DNA of 64,000 bases from the NCBI GenBank assembly GCA_026686845.1, contig JAIVEN010000021.1:10496001-10560000 (forward strand), written 5' to 3'. Position numbers and translations under genes: made by a program. Positions 13,075 to 24,039 of the stretch are shown here, piece by piece; within the stretch, counting starts at the first letter, position 1; the number at the start of each line of letters is the position of its first letter. The notes below the pieces were generated by a model. It saw only the letters and a list, made by a program, of their open reading frames with translations. It was not told where the DNA came from and made no database searches. This stretch comes from Adenanthera pavonina. Taxonomy: Eukaryota > Streptophyta > Magnoliopsida > Fabales > Fabaceae.

Positions 13075-13377
13075 TTGTCCGCTCTTTCGTATGGTTCTTT
13101 GTGGCTTCTATGCACTCCTTAATATTGTGTAGGTTGGGCTGGGCTTTCATTTCATTTTTGGCCCACAGGGCTGGGCTCACATTTCATTTGCACACAAATT
13201 GGATAAGAAGGAGAATTAAAAATTGAATTTCAAAAGATTCGCAAATGGGTCAAAACGCAGAGTTGGGCTGCACTTTTTCCGACACTTTCCCCGCATCTCG
13301 GATCCCAAAAAAAAAAACCTTTCACATCACACATCAATACAAGCTATCACAGCTTGAGTCCCCCTCGTAAAACGCTT

Positions 13378-16056
13378 ATGATTTCTCTTACGTATCAATG
13401 CTTCCCAGCTAGAATTTCACCCCTTGCTTGCAGATTCATATCCTCGCTCGCTTTGGTTGAAGATTCACTCACTACTTCTCGCCAATATGAAGAAAATTCC
13501 ACTGCTTTCGACCCTTTTGAGTTCTTCAATGATCGCAAAACATCAAGACAGCCCAGCATTAGAAACACCAAAATCCTACACGCCCATCTGCTTAAGACCG
13601 ATGCATTGCGATCCAATATATTTTTCGCGAACTCTTTGCTCCTTTGGTACTGTAAATCTTCTGCGATGGTTGTTGCCCGTAAGCTGTTTGATTCAATTCC
13701 TCTTCCAAATATTCAGTCTTGGAATATCATGATATCTGGTTACAATGGTAATTCAATGTTTGAGAAATCATGGGTGATGTTTTGTGAGATGCATTTATTT
13801 GGTATGGAGCTAAATGAGTTTACTTATGGGAGTGTTCTCTCGGCCTGTGCCGCCTTGCAAGCTCCAGCATTAGGTGAGCAAGTTTATTCACTTGCAATGA
13901 AAAAAGGGTTTCTTTTTAATGGTTATGTTCGGACTGGGATGATAGATATGTTTTCCAAAAGTTGCAGCTTTGAAGAGGCTCAAAGGGTCTTTTTTGATGT
14001 CTCATGTGATAACGTGGTATGTTGGAATGCTATAATTTCTGGGGCAGTTAAAAACGGAGAGAACTGGGCCGCCTTGAATCTTTTTTGTCAAATGTTTCGT
14101 CGAACACTGAAGCCAAATAGCTATACGTTTCCAAGTATTTTAACAGCATGCTGTGCACTTAAAGAACTGCCGACTGGGGAAGTAATTCATGGGCGGGTAA
14201 TAAAATGTGTTGCTGCAGATATTTTTGTGGATACTGCTATTGTTGATTTATATGCCAAATGTGGACGTATGGATGAAGCTGCTAGGAAATTCTTGCAGAT
14301 GCCAATCCATAATGTGGTCTCCTGGACTGCTATAATTTCTGGGTTCGTGCAAGTGGATGATTCTATTTCTGCACTGCAGTTTTTCAAATATATGAGAGAA
14401 ACAGGGGAGAAGATAAATGCCTATACTGTTACTAGTGTACTTGCTGCATGTTCCAAGCCACAGATGATTGAAGAGGCGGGCCAAATTCATTCCTTGATAT
14501 TAAAATTACCCTTAAGTTTGGAGGCGACTGTCCAAGCTACTTTAATCAATATGTATGCGAAAATTGGAGAAGTTGGGCTATCTAATTTAGCCTTCAGAGA
14601 GATAAATTATGTGAAGGATGTGCGCATATGGGCAGCAATGATGTCTTCTTTTGCTTACAATCAAAATTCTGGAAAGGCAGTTGAATTTTTTCGGGTTATG
14701 CTACAAGAAGGTGTGAGACCAGATGAGTATTGTATGTCTACAGTGTTAAGTATTATGAGCTACTTAAATATAGTGAGACAAATGCATAGCTACACTCTGA
14801 AGTCTGGACTACTCACTAATATTACTGTAGGCAGTTCCCTTTTCACAGTGTACTCAAAGTGTGGTTGTTTAGAGGAATCTCATAGAGCTTTTGAGGAAGT
14901 TCCTGAAAAAGACAATGTCTCGTGGGCCTCAATGATTGCTGGTTTTGTTGAACATGGCTGTGCAGATCAGGCTCTTCAGCTATTTAAAGAAATGCTATCT
15001 CAAGAGATTTTACCTGATTGCTTAACCTTAACCGCAACTCTAACTGCATGTTCTGCTCTTAGTTTTCTACAAATAGGCAAAGAAATTCATGGTTATGCTT
15101 ATCGTTTGGGAATGGAAACAAACACAGTTGTTGGTGGTTCACTCGTGTCCACGTACTCAAAATGTGGAAGGTTGGAGCTGGCAAGGAGGGTGTTCAATAT
15201 GCTGCCTCAAAAGGATGCTGTTGTTTGCTCTTCCTTGGTCTCTGGATATGCCCAAAATGGCTTCATTGAAGAGGCACTTTTTTCATTCCGTAATATGATT
15301 TTGACTCATGTACCCGCTGACGCTTTCACAATTTCATCGGTTCTCAGGGCCATTGCAGTGTTAAATAGATCATCAATTGGGGCTCAACTGCATGCCTACA
15401 TTGAAAAATTGGGCTTACAATCAGATGTATCTGTTGGTAGCTCACTTGTGACAATGTACTCAAAATGTGGGAGTTTAGAGGATTGCCGCAAAGCATTTGA
15501 CCATATTGAGAAGCCTGATTTGATAGGCTGGACGGCAATTATAGTGAGCTATGCTCAACATGGTAAAGGTTCCGAAGCCTTAGCTGCCTATGAACTCATG
15601 AGAAGAGAAGGCATTCAACCTGATGCAGTAACTTTTGTGGGAGTGCTATTGGCTTGTACTCATAGTGGGTTGGTTGAAGAAGCCTTCTTCTATCTTAATT
15701 CAATGCTCAAAGAGTATGGTATTAAGCCTGGTCATCGTCATTACGCCTGTATTGTTGATGTTCTTGGTCGATCAGGTAGACTAAGGGAGGCAGAAAGTTT
15801 CATTAACCGTATGCCTGTAAAGCCTGATGCTTTAATTTGGGGAACACTCCTTGCTGCTTGCAAGGTGCATGGTGATTTTGAACTTGGGAAGTTAGCGGCC
15901 AAAAAAGTATTGGAATTGGAGCCATCTGATGCTGGGGCTTATGTTTCCCTCTCAAACATCTGTGCAGATGTAGGACATTGGGAAGAAGTCCTCAAGATTC
16001 GAGGCTTGATGAAAGGATCTGGGACAAATAAAGAGCCTGGTTGGAGCTTTGTGTGA
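13378..16056 (+). CDS. OTP87: E-class pentatricopeptide repeat RNA-editing factor, OTP87-like
   Basis: An intronless PPR gene of 892 aa. I start at the ATG at 13378; an in-frame TTG lies 24 bases upstream but is not a plausible start. The first ~45 residues are basic and Ser-rich, consistent with an organelle transit peptide. PLS-type PPR motifs run from about residue 70 to 790, with recurring blocks such as NALVxxYxKCGxxxxAxxVF and VSWxxxISGF. An E-type tail ends in KEPGWSFV, with no DYW domain. Length and residue pattern closely match, from memory, Arabidopsis At1g74600/OTP87 (895 aa), which is needed for C-to-U editing of mitochondrial nad7 and atp1. E-class factors recruit a DYW partner in trans. 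Synteny with the MIF, GASA and GT47 genes supports orthology. The RNA target here is inference. Confidence 0.88.
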   Translation: MISLTYQCFPARISPLACRFISSLALVEDSLTTSRQYEENSTAFDPFEFFNDRKTSRQPSIRNTKILHAHLLKTDALRSNIFFANSLLLWYCKSSAMVVARKLFDSIPLPNIQSWNIMISGYNGNSMFEKSWVMFCEMHLFGMELNEFTYGSVLSACAALQAPALGEQVYSLAMKKGFLFNGYVRTGMIDMFSKSCSFEEAQRVFFDVSCDNVVCWNAIISGAVKNGENWAALNLFCQMFRRTLKPNSYTFPSILTACCALKELPTGEVIHGRVIKCVAADIFVDTAIVDLYAKCGRMDEAARKFLQMPIHNVVSWTAIISGFVQVDDSISALQFFKYMRETGEKINAYTVTSVLAACSKPQMIEEAGQIHSLILKLPLSLEATVQATLINMYAKIGEVGLSNLAFREINYVKDVRIWAAMMSSFAYNQNSGKAVEFFRVMLQEGVRPDEYCMSTVLSIMSYLNIVRQMHSYTLKSGLLTNITVGSSLFTVYSKCGCLEESHRAFEEVPEKDNVSWASMIAGFVEHGCADQALQLFKEMLSQEILPDCLTLTATLTACSALSFLQIGKEIHGYAYRLGMETNTVVGGSLVSTYSKCGRLELARRVFNMLPQKDAVVCSSLVSGYAQNGFIEEALFSFRNMILTHVPADAFTISSVLRAIAVLNRSSIGAQLHAYIEKLGLQSDVSVGSSLVTMYSKCGSLEDCRKAFDHIEKPDLIGWTAIIVSYAQHGKGSEALAAYELMRREGIQPDAVTFVGVLLACTHSGLVEEAFFYLNSMLKEYGIKPGHRHYACIVDVLGRSGRLREAESFINRMPVKPDALIWGTLLAACKVHGDFELGKLAAKKVLELEPSDAGAYVSLSNICADVGHWEEVLKIRGLMKGSGTNKEPGWSFV

Positions 16057-16128
16057 GGAGCGATATGCCATGATGATTGATCAGTCTTATTTGATCTCTT
16101 GTATCCCTTGCATGAAGGTACCATAAAG

Positions 16129-16260
16129 GGCATATTTGGTACACAGGAATAGTGGAGTAGGGAATGGGAATGAAAATAATGATGTTTGGTAGGGAATGAA
16201 GATTACCGTCCTTATATGATAGAATGCAATCTCATTCCCGGGAATGAGATAATATTTTTG
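16129..16260. mobile_element. Truncated Harbinger-like MITE end with a perfect palindrome
   Basis: The left side AGGGCATATTTGGTACACAGG, followed by repeated GGGAATG words, resembles a PIF/Harbinger-type MITE end beginning just downstream of OTP87. Within it, 16229-16250 is a perfect 22-bp palindrome centred on CCCGGG. I find no convincing right terminus, so it is probably a fragment. Confidence 0.35.
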
Positions 16261-16569
16261 CCATCATGTCCTCATAAAAATAAAAAAGAAAAAAATTACA
16301 AAATGTAATTTTTGGTTTCTCTAATCAATGAGCAAAGATTTGGTTTGACTCTTTCTCCCATCTGTTGATTTGTCTATCCTTTTTTTCCTTTTATTTTATT
16401 TTGTTTTATCAGTGCAGATCAGGTATTTACTCGGCATCTATATATCCCTTATATTTACATTACAATTTAGAGTGAAAAGAATCAAGATATTCATTTTTCA
16501 ATCGTTAGCAAGATATCAATAAAATGAGAACAGAATTTGGAATCTGATATTGATCCAAACCCACGGAAT

Positions 16570-16955
16570 TGGTGTGTGTGAAATTCAAAATGATATTATT
16601 CTATGCTTTGTAATGTTTTGATGCGATGGATAAAACATGTTGACTATCATTATATCACATATAGACGATTTAAGTATGTTGTAACATTTAAATTACCTAA
16701 ACGTCTTGTTTGCTTTTGGAGAGTACTAAAAGTGCAGCATACAGCTTTCAGTTTTGGATCCATTTGCTGTTACAAATAATCATTCCAGTGATCATAATCT
16801 GTAAAGCAGATAATGAAAGGAACCACGGGGAAGCATAGATTTGAAGCCAGAGAAACCGCACAAATTGGGTACGGTTGGTAAGAAGCAAAGGATCTCATCA
16901 CTTTATTTTCGCATCATTGGCGGCTTTGCTAGGTGCAAATCAATCACATTATTGG
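16570..16955 (+). repeat. Local duplication, copy C
   Basis: This segment is recognisably similar to 23603-24038 in the same orientation. Shared runs include TTTGGAGAGTACTAAAAGTG, TGTTACAAATA, AATCATTCCAGTGAT, TTGGGTACGGTTGG and AGTGCAAATCAATC-type words, interrupted by indels. It has no coding potential and could be part of an unclassified dispersed element. Confidence 0.55.
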
Positions 16956-19900
16956 CAATGCACGAAAACATATCCAATTTCTTACCGAACAAACAGCTCC
17001 TAAAGCAAATATAACAGAACCAATCCACAATAGCATACAGCCAAACAAAGAGAAAAGAGTGGGCATTTATTCTCTTCTCTCTCTCTCTCTCTCTCCAATA
17101 ACAAACCAACAATGAAATGGAATGAACAACTAATGACCAAGAACATGTGAAAGTATGCAATCACCCAATCTAAACATGATGCATGTTCTTAACCACTAGA
17201 GAGCTCAACCCAAAAAGGTATGGAAAGATAAAATGACATGAATGAATGAAAGGTAAAGGGTATGAAAAGAACAATACCAAAAGTTCACATGGGCTAAACA
17301 AAGGACATAATCATGTCATAAGAGTTAGCTACCTGTCCTTGGATAAATGAAATGAAATGCCTTAATCATATCCATGCAATACAAATGACATGTAATGCAG
17401 TCTCAAGTAACATAAAAGCCCTGCTCTAGATCCGAACCCTAGTAGAAGGTACACACAGAATGGGAAAATATATAAGGTTCAAAATATCTCAAGGTTAAAT
17501 GACTTTTACCTACAATCTACCTAGACTAAACAAATAGTCATTTCACGTGAAAATGCAATATATATCTAATCAACTTTGCATGTCAAGATAATCATGCAAA
17601 AATCAGTCTAAAACATGCAATTCTAACATAAAAAAACCTTTTTTTTTGGGGAAAAATTTTTCAACTGTTATCGTTTTTCAAAAACTTTTTCAAAGGCTAA
17701 AAACAAGACAAAAACATATTTTCCTATGCTTAAACACAAGAAACAAGAACCAAAGCATAAAGCAAAATACATGCAAGTATGTGAATCCTAAAATAACATG
17801 AACGCATCTAAAAAGAATGAAATTGATGCAAAACCAATAATTTCCAGCAAATGTACAGAAATTTTCTACTGAAAAAGAAAAAGTCAAACATAAATAAAGC
17901 ATTCCTGTTTGATCGGAGAGAAACCAAGAGAAATGGAAAGAAAACCCTTTCCTCGGGGCGAAGCTAATTTCTAGCAAAGTAGTCAATGAAATCTCAAGTG
18001 GTCATTTACATTGTCCTTCACTTTCTTAACAATCAAACAGGCCCATTATAAGAAAGATTAAATAAAATGAGAATGAAGAGGGAAAAAGCAAAAAAGAAAG
18101 AAATGGATAAATTCAAATTAAATTCAGAAGTGGGTATGAAGTATGAGGACAAGTAAGGAAGTTGGGGAAAATTTGAGTGAAAAAATGTCTGATTAGCTGG
18201 CTGATTAGCTTGCCGTACAGGCATATTTTTCAATATCCATTAAAATATTATCAGTTATTAGGAAAGAAGAAAAGGGTAAAACAGTCATTAGATATGAAAA
18301 AGATTAAATTAAAGAAAGAAAAGTAAAACTTAAAGCCACTGTTGTAATAAACAAATGGGATTTTGCAATCCTTTCTCTCAAACCCCCACTGCTTTCTTTT
18401 TCCACCTCTCAAATCCTTTTATCTCATATCTTCAATCTCCAAGCCGCTTGTTGAGAAATGACAGTGACAATACGAAGAAGGAAGAGAGGATAAAAGTCAA
18501 TTTCTCTTAAAAGGTTAAGAATAATGGTTGAGAAGGCTGAAATTTGTCACTGCTAAAAAGTTTAAGATCAATATGTTTGAGCTTCACAAATTTATTTTTT
18601 TGAAACATTTATTACCGTTTTGGGTCAAATTATCTCGAAAGGTTAAGAATAATTGTTAACAAGGGAGAAATCTATTGCTGAAATTCAAAACCACTACTAA
18701 AAAGGTCCCAAAGTTTCAATGCCTATTGCAAATATCTGGAAATTTGCGTCATCTTCTTTTGCCCCTGTTTCGGGTTATGTGGTTTTGAGAGCAAATGATA
18801 GGTTTGGAGTTTTGTGTAAATTTTATGGGTAGTTCTGCCATTTCACCACTATTAATTGGTAACCATTTCTCTGTCCAACCAGACATTTCAAAAACCTATC
18901 TCCTTCCCATAGGCTTCCTTCAACTTTCATCCAACCAAAGGGCAAGAGGAGAGAGGGGGTGAGTGGATGTGATGATCATATGGTGATATCAAAGAACTAC
19001 AATGAAAGCAATGACATATTTTCTGAATATTTTTAGACTTTTAACAATGTTTTGATAGAAGATAATATCATTCATATTATGATATTATTATGCATCTAGA
19101 GGAAACGCTTAAGAAAAGTTATCGATGAAATCTGAATATGCATTTAATTAATTATTTATTTATTTATTTATAATAAGGATAATATGATAAGTAACTAAAA
19201 AATAATATCATAAATACAATATCCATGGTCACAAGCTGTAATCGACCCTAAAATGGCTATCCATGAAGTTAATGATAAAGAAAAAGAAGTTATATGTTAC
19301 TCAAAAGCAATAATTCAAAGCAAATGTTAGCTGTGGATGTGTTGGTATTTTTAAGATGAGTTATTAGGTTAGCTTTAGATTCCGAACATTCCTTTATGCG
19401 TCGCTTGCCGTAGGTGATTTTTATTACATGCATGTTCCTGAGGATTTCAAATTTCATGGCTTTACTAAACATCAAAGCACAACAACATTCAACTTTTTCA
19501 TCCTCCGAACTACCAGAAAAAAAATCTATCTATCTATCTACATATATATATATACTTAGGAACCAAAGCTCAATTGTTGCAATTCTGTTGAGCCACTTGG
19601 GATTCCGAAAATAAAGAGAGCATGCCATGTGAAATAATGGGAGTTTTCAATATTATTTATATATTTGTTTAACTAAATTAATGCATTTTGAAAAAAATGC
19701 TCAAAGTGATTAATAATGTCCATTTATAATGGAAGTGATAATTATAATTATTACCCACTGATTTTTGAAATTATAAGTTAATTATTAATTAAAATATCAA
19801 ATTAACCATGACTATTTGAAAAGTTTTCGAATTTGAAACTGCATTAACTAGTATGTTGTGGCACTACTATATATACATACAAATATTGCCGGTGACGAAG

Positions 19901-20534
19901 AGATATCAGCTCAAGAAGAGTTGAAGGGGACTCAGCTCGCAGAGTTCACATTTTTTTTTTTTGGATTTACTATTCATTAGACAATAGTGATGTTACGTAC
20001 ATTTGCTTTCTTGTTATTTTCTTCTTCATCTACTTCATTTTTATTAATTAGTCTTTCTCTAAACCCTCAGTTTTTGGTACTCTGTGCAGGGATTAGGAGT
20101 ACAAATAGGATATGTTGATCGCTTTAACTATGAAATGAATTATTGTAAATAAGCTGTCTCTCTTTGTACTAGCCAACTCATATACAATAGCTTTTTCATT
20201 ATTATTATTTCAAATTTAATTGTTCCTTAATTTTATGCAAGTAATGTTTGCCTTCATGCACAAATGAACGAAGCTGCAAATTTGCAACTCTGTTTATACT
20301 TCAGAGCAAGAGCAAGATCCGATTTTAGGACAATGAAATTTCATACTTCAATTAATCGTCTCTATATATATTGAATCTAGCGTTGTATTAAAATCGGCAT
20401 ATATAAATCAATTAATTGACATCTTCATATCATTAAGGAACAGAAAATTATTGTATGTGTTGGACAAGATATCGCATAGGACAATCCCAGAATTATTCAC
20501 TAACGCGGATTCGTCATGTTTGCATAGCATATAT

Positions 20535-20586
20535 AGAGTCGTTAATTAATTTTTTTTTTGGGTAAACAGAGTCGTTAATTAATTTT
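20535..20586. mobile_element. Micro-insertion: poly(T) plus GGGTAAAC flanked by a 19-bp duplication
   Basis: AGAGTCGTTAATTAATTTT occurs at 20535-20553 and again, without mismatch, at 20568-20586. Between the copies is TTTTTTGGGTAAAC (14 bases). On the minus strand the insert reads GTTTACCC followed by A residues, like the 3' tail of a poly(A) retroposon, with a full-length target-site duplication. Confidence 0.6.
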
Positions 20587-21461
20587 GGTCCAATGTGACA
20601 AACCGAAAACTGAAATGACTAATTAAGTCTCTCTCATTAATACAAGAATGACCTAATTTGGTATTAATAATTAAGTCAACATGCATGCCGAAATATTTGA
20701 TTCTTCATTGACAATGGAAGGGTCCCTTGAACTAATTAAAGAAATGAGGCGGTGCGTGATTCACAATGCAGCTACTTAATTAGTACACAACCTTAACTAA
20801 AATTTGCAACAAGTACCAAAATTTTCAAATCTTGACTATTCCAACTCCTAACATAAACAGATGGAATTTCGCCCACAAGTTTTCTAGTACGTACAAGTTA
20901 ATCAAACAAGAACAGATCCTAATAAAGAATATTGATATCTAGGTGCATGGTGCACAATTAACTATATATATATATATATATAAGCAATACCAATGAACAA
21001 TTCATCATATCCAGTTAAAAAGAAAAGATATAGAGATTGCGATGCATTTGATGACGATGAACAAAATGAAAGAGGATAAAATATGGGAACATTGTTAGCT
21101 ATTAATATTAAGCTTTAATAATCACATGAGTCAAAAAGAAAATAGCCAAGAAATTAACCTGGATGAGAGGCGGACTTACATGCAAATGAGGGGGTCAGTT
21201 GATTCCTTCAATTTTAAAAAATTGTATACTATAATGTTAAGTTTTAGTATTTTGACATTATTAATTTTGATGTTTTGCTCTCACTAGATTTAAATTTTTT
21301 TTTTTATCTCTAAACTCAAACTTTAAATATATTTTGATTTAAATTTTTTTGGATGCATAGTTTAAAATTTTTGTGAGGATTTTATTAAATTTAATAAATA
21401 TAATGTTAAAATAATATGTAATAAAAAAAATCAACTAACTTAAATTTTCAAATAATTTTTA

Positions 21462-21641
21462 GAGAAAATGACAATTGGAGACCAAAATTTTGAATTAAAT
21501 ATAGTAAAGAATCTTGCAGGTTTTTCAGTAGTAAATACAGAATAAGGCAGTAATAAATTCGCGATGTTTAGTAGTAAAAAAAACTGCAAGATCCTTTACT
21601 GTATTTAATTTAAAATTTTGGTCCCCAACTATCATTCCTCC
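21462..21641. mobile_element. Foldback (Mutator-type) MITE with 9-bp target-site duplication
   Basis: The element is 180 bp. The left arm begins GAGAAAATGACAATTGGAGACC and matches the reverse complement of the right arm, GGAGGAATGATAGTTGGGGACC. The similarity continues inward for about 65 bp, through AAAATTTT, AATTAAATA, AGTAAAG and ATCTTGCAG. It is flanked by perfect TAATTTTTA copies (21453-21461 and 21642-21650). A 9-bp duplication is the Mutator superfamily hallmark. The two arms could form a long hairpin RNA. Confidence 0.75.
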
Positions 21642-22973
21642 TAATTTTTATAACGAATATCATTTTATTTTTTTAAACCTAAATTAGTGAAGGAGAGAGT
21701 TGAAAAATTATTAAATTAAATCTTTTTCATATTAAGTTAACCATATTAATCCTAGTTCCTAGATCCGCCACTGCCTCAATCGGTCAATATGTTATGAGGA
21801 AAGGAAGCTTCTGACGTTTCAGGATTAAGCAAGAAACATAAATTTGTTCACGGACAAAGTAGAGTTCCTAAATATACAGCGGGTTGGATGGGACTGGATT
21901 GGCTTGGGGCTCAAGTATATACGGTGTAATCATTGTGATACGATGGCGAGGAAATTAACATGCGCACATTAATCTTGACTTTTTGTTGAAACTTGAACTG
22001 GAGTTCCACACTACCCAGGGCTGTGTACACAAATTTCGGGTTCGGACAAAATTATTAAAACTCTTATCAAGTAGTAGCGATTATAAGCGTTGTTAGTAAT
22101 ATTTTATAGGAAATATGCTTTTAGAAATTAATATAATACTTTGATATACCCTAATATTTTAATTAGGGTATGAATTTCTTTTATTAACATTTCTTTCAGT
22201 ACTTTTAATTCTTAAATATAAATATCAATATATTCACTAAAAATTTAAAAGCTTTTAGGATTAATACAAATTTTTTTAATTTATAAAAGAAATTAAAAAT
22301 ATTTGAAAGAAATATAATGATGAAAATCATTACAAAAATTTTTTTAGAATGAGAGGAATTTATTTTTAAGAAAGAATAGATTAGGTAGAATAAAATTAAA
22401 CTAGCTATGAATAAAGACATATAACTATTGTGCAGCATTGGAAAAATTTTATCAAGTTATATATAAAAATAATTCCCTCATCTCTTATTTTTTATATCTT
22501 TTATTTTTATTAGATTATTTTTTATGTCTTTATTATATCTATATACATACATACATGCGGTTGCCTCAACTGCCTAAAGCCGCTACCCTTAGCTTTAATA
22601 TTCATATTAATATTTTCTTCAATTTTTTTATTTGTTTAACAATACTTTCTTAAAGTTTATAAAGCATAGTTTTACATACTCTTTATTTTTGGATTGAATT
22701 TTAAATTTTTATAAATATTAACTTGATATTTAATGTTTTGTCCAGAAATGAATTCAGCTCTTAGAAATTTTTATGTGCGAAGTTTTTTCCTGCCAAATGA
22801 ATCATACATTTTTAAATAAGATCAAGTATTTAAATAAATCTCATATATACTGTATCCAAAATTATCAATAATTAGATAGAATGAAAGGAAGAAATGAAGA
22901 GAAGCCATGTTCATAACCTCACGGTGGATAACCAAATTTGGCATTACACGACAACACAGAATGGGGAAAAATT

Positions 22974-23545
22974 TTTCAATGATGAGTTTGACCAAAAGGC
23001 TATTCATTATAGACACACACACACACACACACACACCTGTCGTAGCTTTCCCACTTTTGATTACTTTTTTTACAGATACTATTGGATTATTGAGCCCCTG
23101 ACTTGAGCTAGTTAACCCGTCATTTATTATATTATATATTCTTAAGCTTAACCAGAAATAAAAAGAATTTCCTTAGGTAATTAATGTTCATGGATAAATT
23201 CATACATAAGCTACTAATTAATTGCTTCATGAATATCTCATTCAACAAAAGTCAAAAACTAAAAAAAAATCAATTAACTAGATGTTTATGTATAATTATA
23301 CAATCATATACTTAGAAAAAGAGTAACATGAAAGAATACGATCCTGAATAGATTGCAATTTTCCTCTTTAACTTTTTATTTATTTTTTTTTTGTTTTCTA
23401 TCTCTCTATAAACATATTATATACAATCAAATTAATAATTATAAAAGTTTTAAATTTAAACTGGTCAGAATATGAGCAGTTAACCCTAAAATTGTCTATT
23501 GAGAATTGATAGCTAATTACCTGATTCAACAAGACAATAAAAATT
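22974..23545 (+). repeat. Local duplication, copy A
   Basis: Copy A begins TTTCAATGATGAGTTTGACC. It shares long, gapped similarity with 25968-26655, including AATTTTCCTCTTTA, GTTAACCCTAAAATTGTCT and GAATTGATAGCT. The copies are in direct orientation about 3 kb apart. Copy A carries a (CA)n run at 23011-23036 that copy B lacks. Confidence 0.65.
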
Positions 23546-23602
23546 TAAAAAAAAATAATATTATTCTATGCTTTTTAGTGTATGTAAACTTGAAAGCCCA
23601 AG

Positions 23603-24038
23603 GAAATGTGTGTACAAATTTCAAAATTGTATTATTATATGCTTTTTAATGTTTTGGATGCTATTGATAAAACATCTTGAATGTCATTATATTTTCATAT
23701 AGATGATGCATGTAAGTATGTCATATCATTTAAATTACCAACACGTCCTATGTAAGTTGGAGAGTACTAAAAGTGAAGTGCTACATATTTGTGTTATGGA
23801 TCCATTTCCTGTTACAAATATAATCATTCCAGTGATATCATCATAATCTGTAAAGGAGATAATGAAAGAAACCACAGGGAAGCATAAATTTGAAACCAGA
23901 TAAGCCTCTCGCAAATTGGGTACGGTTGGCAAGAAGCAAAAGATCTTAATTATCACTTTTTTTTAATTTTCACTTTATTTTCGCAAATGACAATCAATCA
24001 TGGGTCATGGCTTTGCTAAGTGCAAATCAATCGCATTA
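23603..24038 (+). repeat. Local duplication, partner of the 16570-16955 segment
   Basis: Similar to 16570-16955 over most of its length, in the same orientation, with short indels. It directly follows copy A of the second duplication, so two different duplicated blocks are joined here. A small ORF beginning at 24000 straddles its end and is not a credible gene. Confidence 0.55.
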
Positions 24039-24039
24039 A

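Larger units (their letters stand above)
16057..22970. other. Intergenic region between OTP87 and MIF, first part
   Basis: No supportable gene. It holds a truncated Harbinger-like end with a 22-bp palindrome, one member of a local duplication (16570-16955), a purine-rich stretch (about 17000-18350) that could be an old LTR fragment, a micro-insertion near 20550, and a MITE at 21462-21641 that may sit inside a larger element about 21165-21780. Around 18508 and 18633 a related ~45-bp segment occurs twice. Confidence 0.55.

Noticed and set aside
13354..13377. Longer start for the OTP87-like protein
   Set aside because: The codon at 13354 is TTG; the first ATG in frame is 13378, which gives the family's length.
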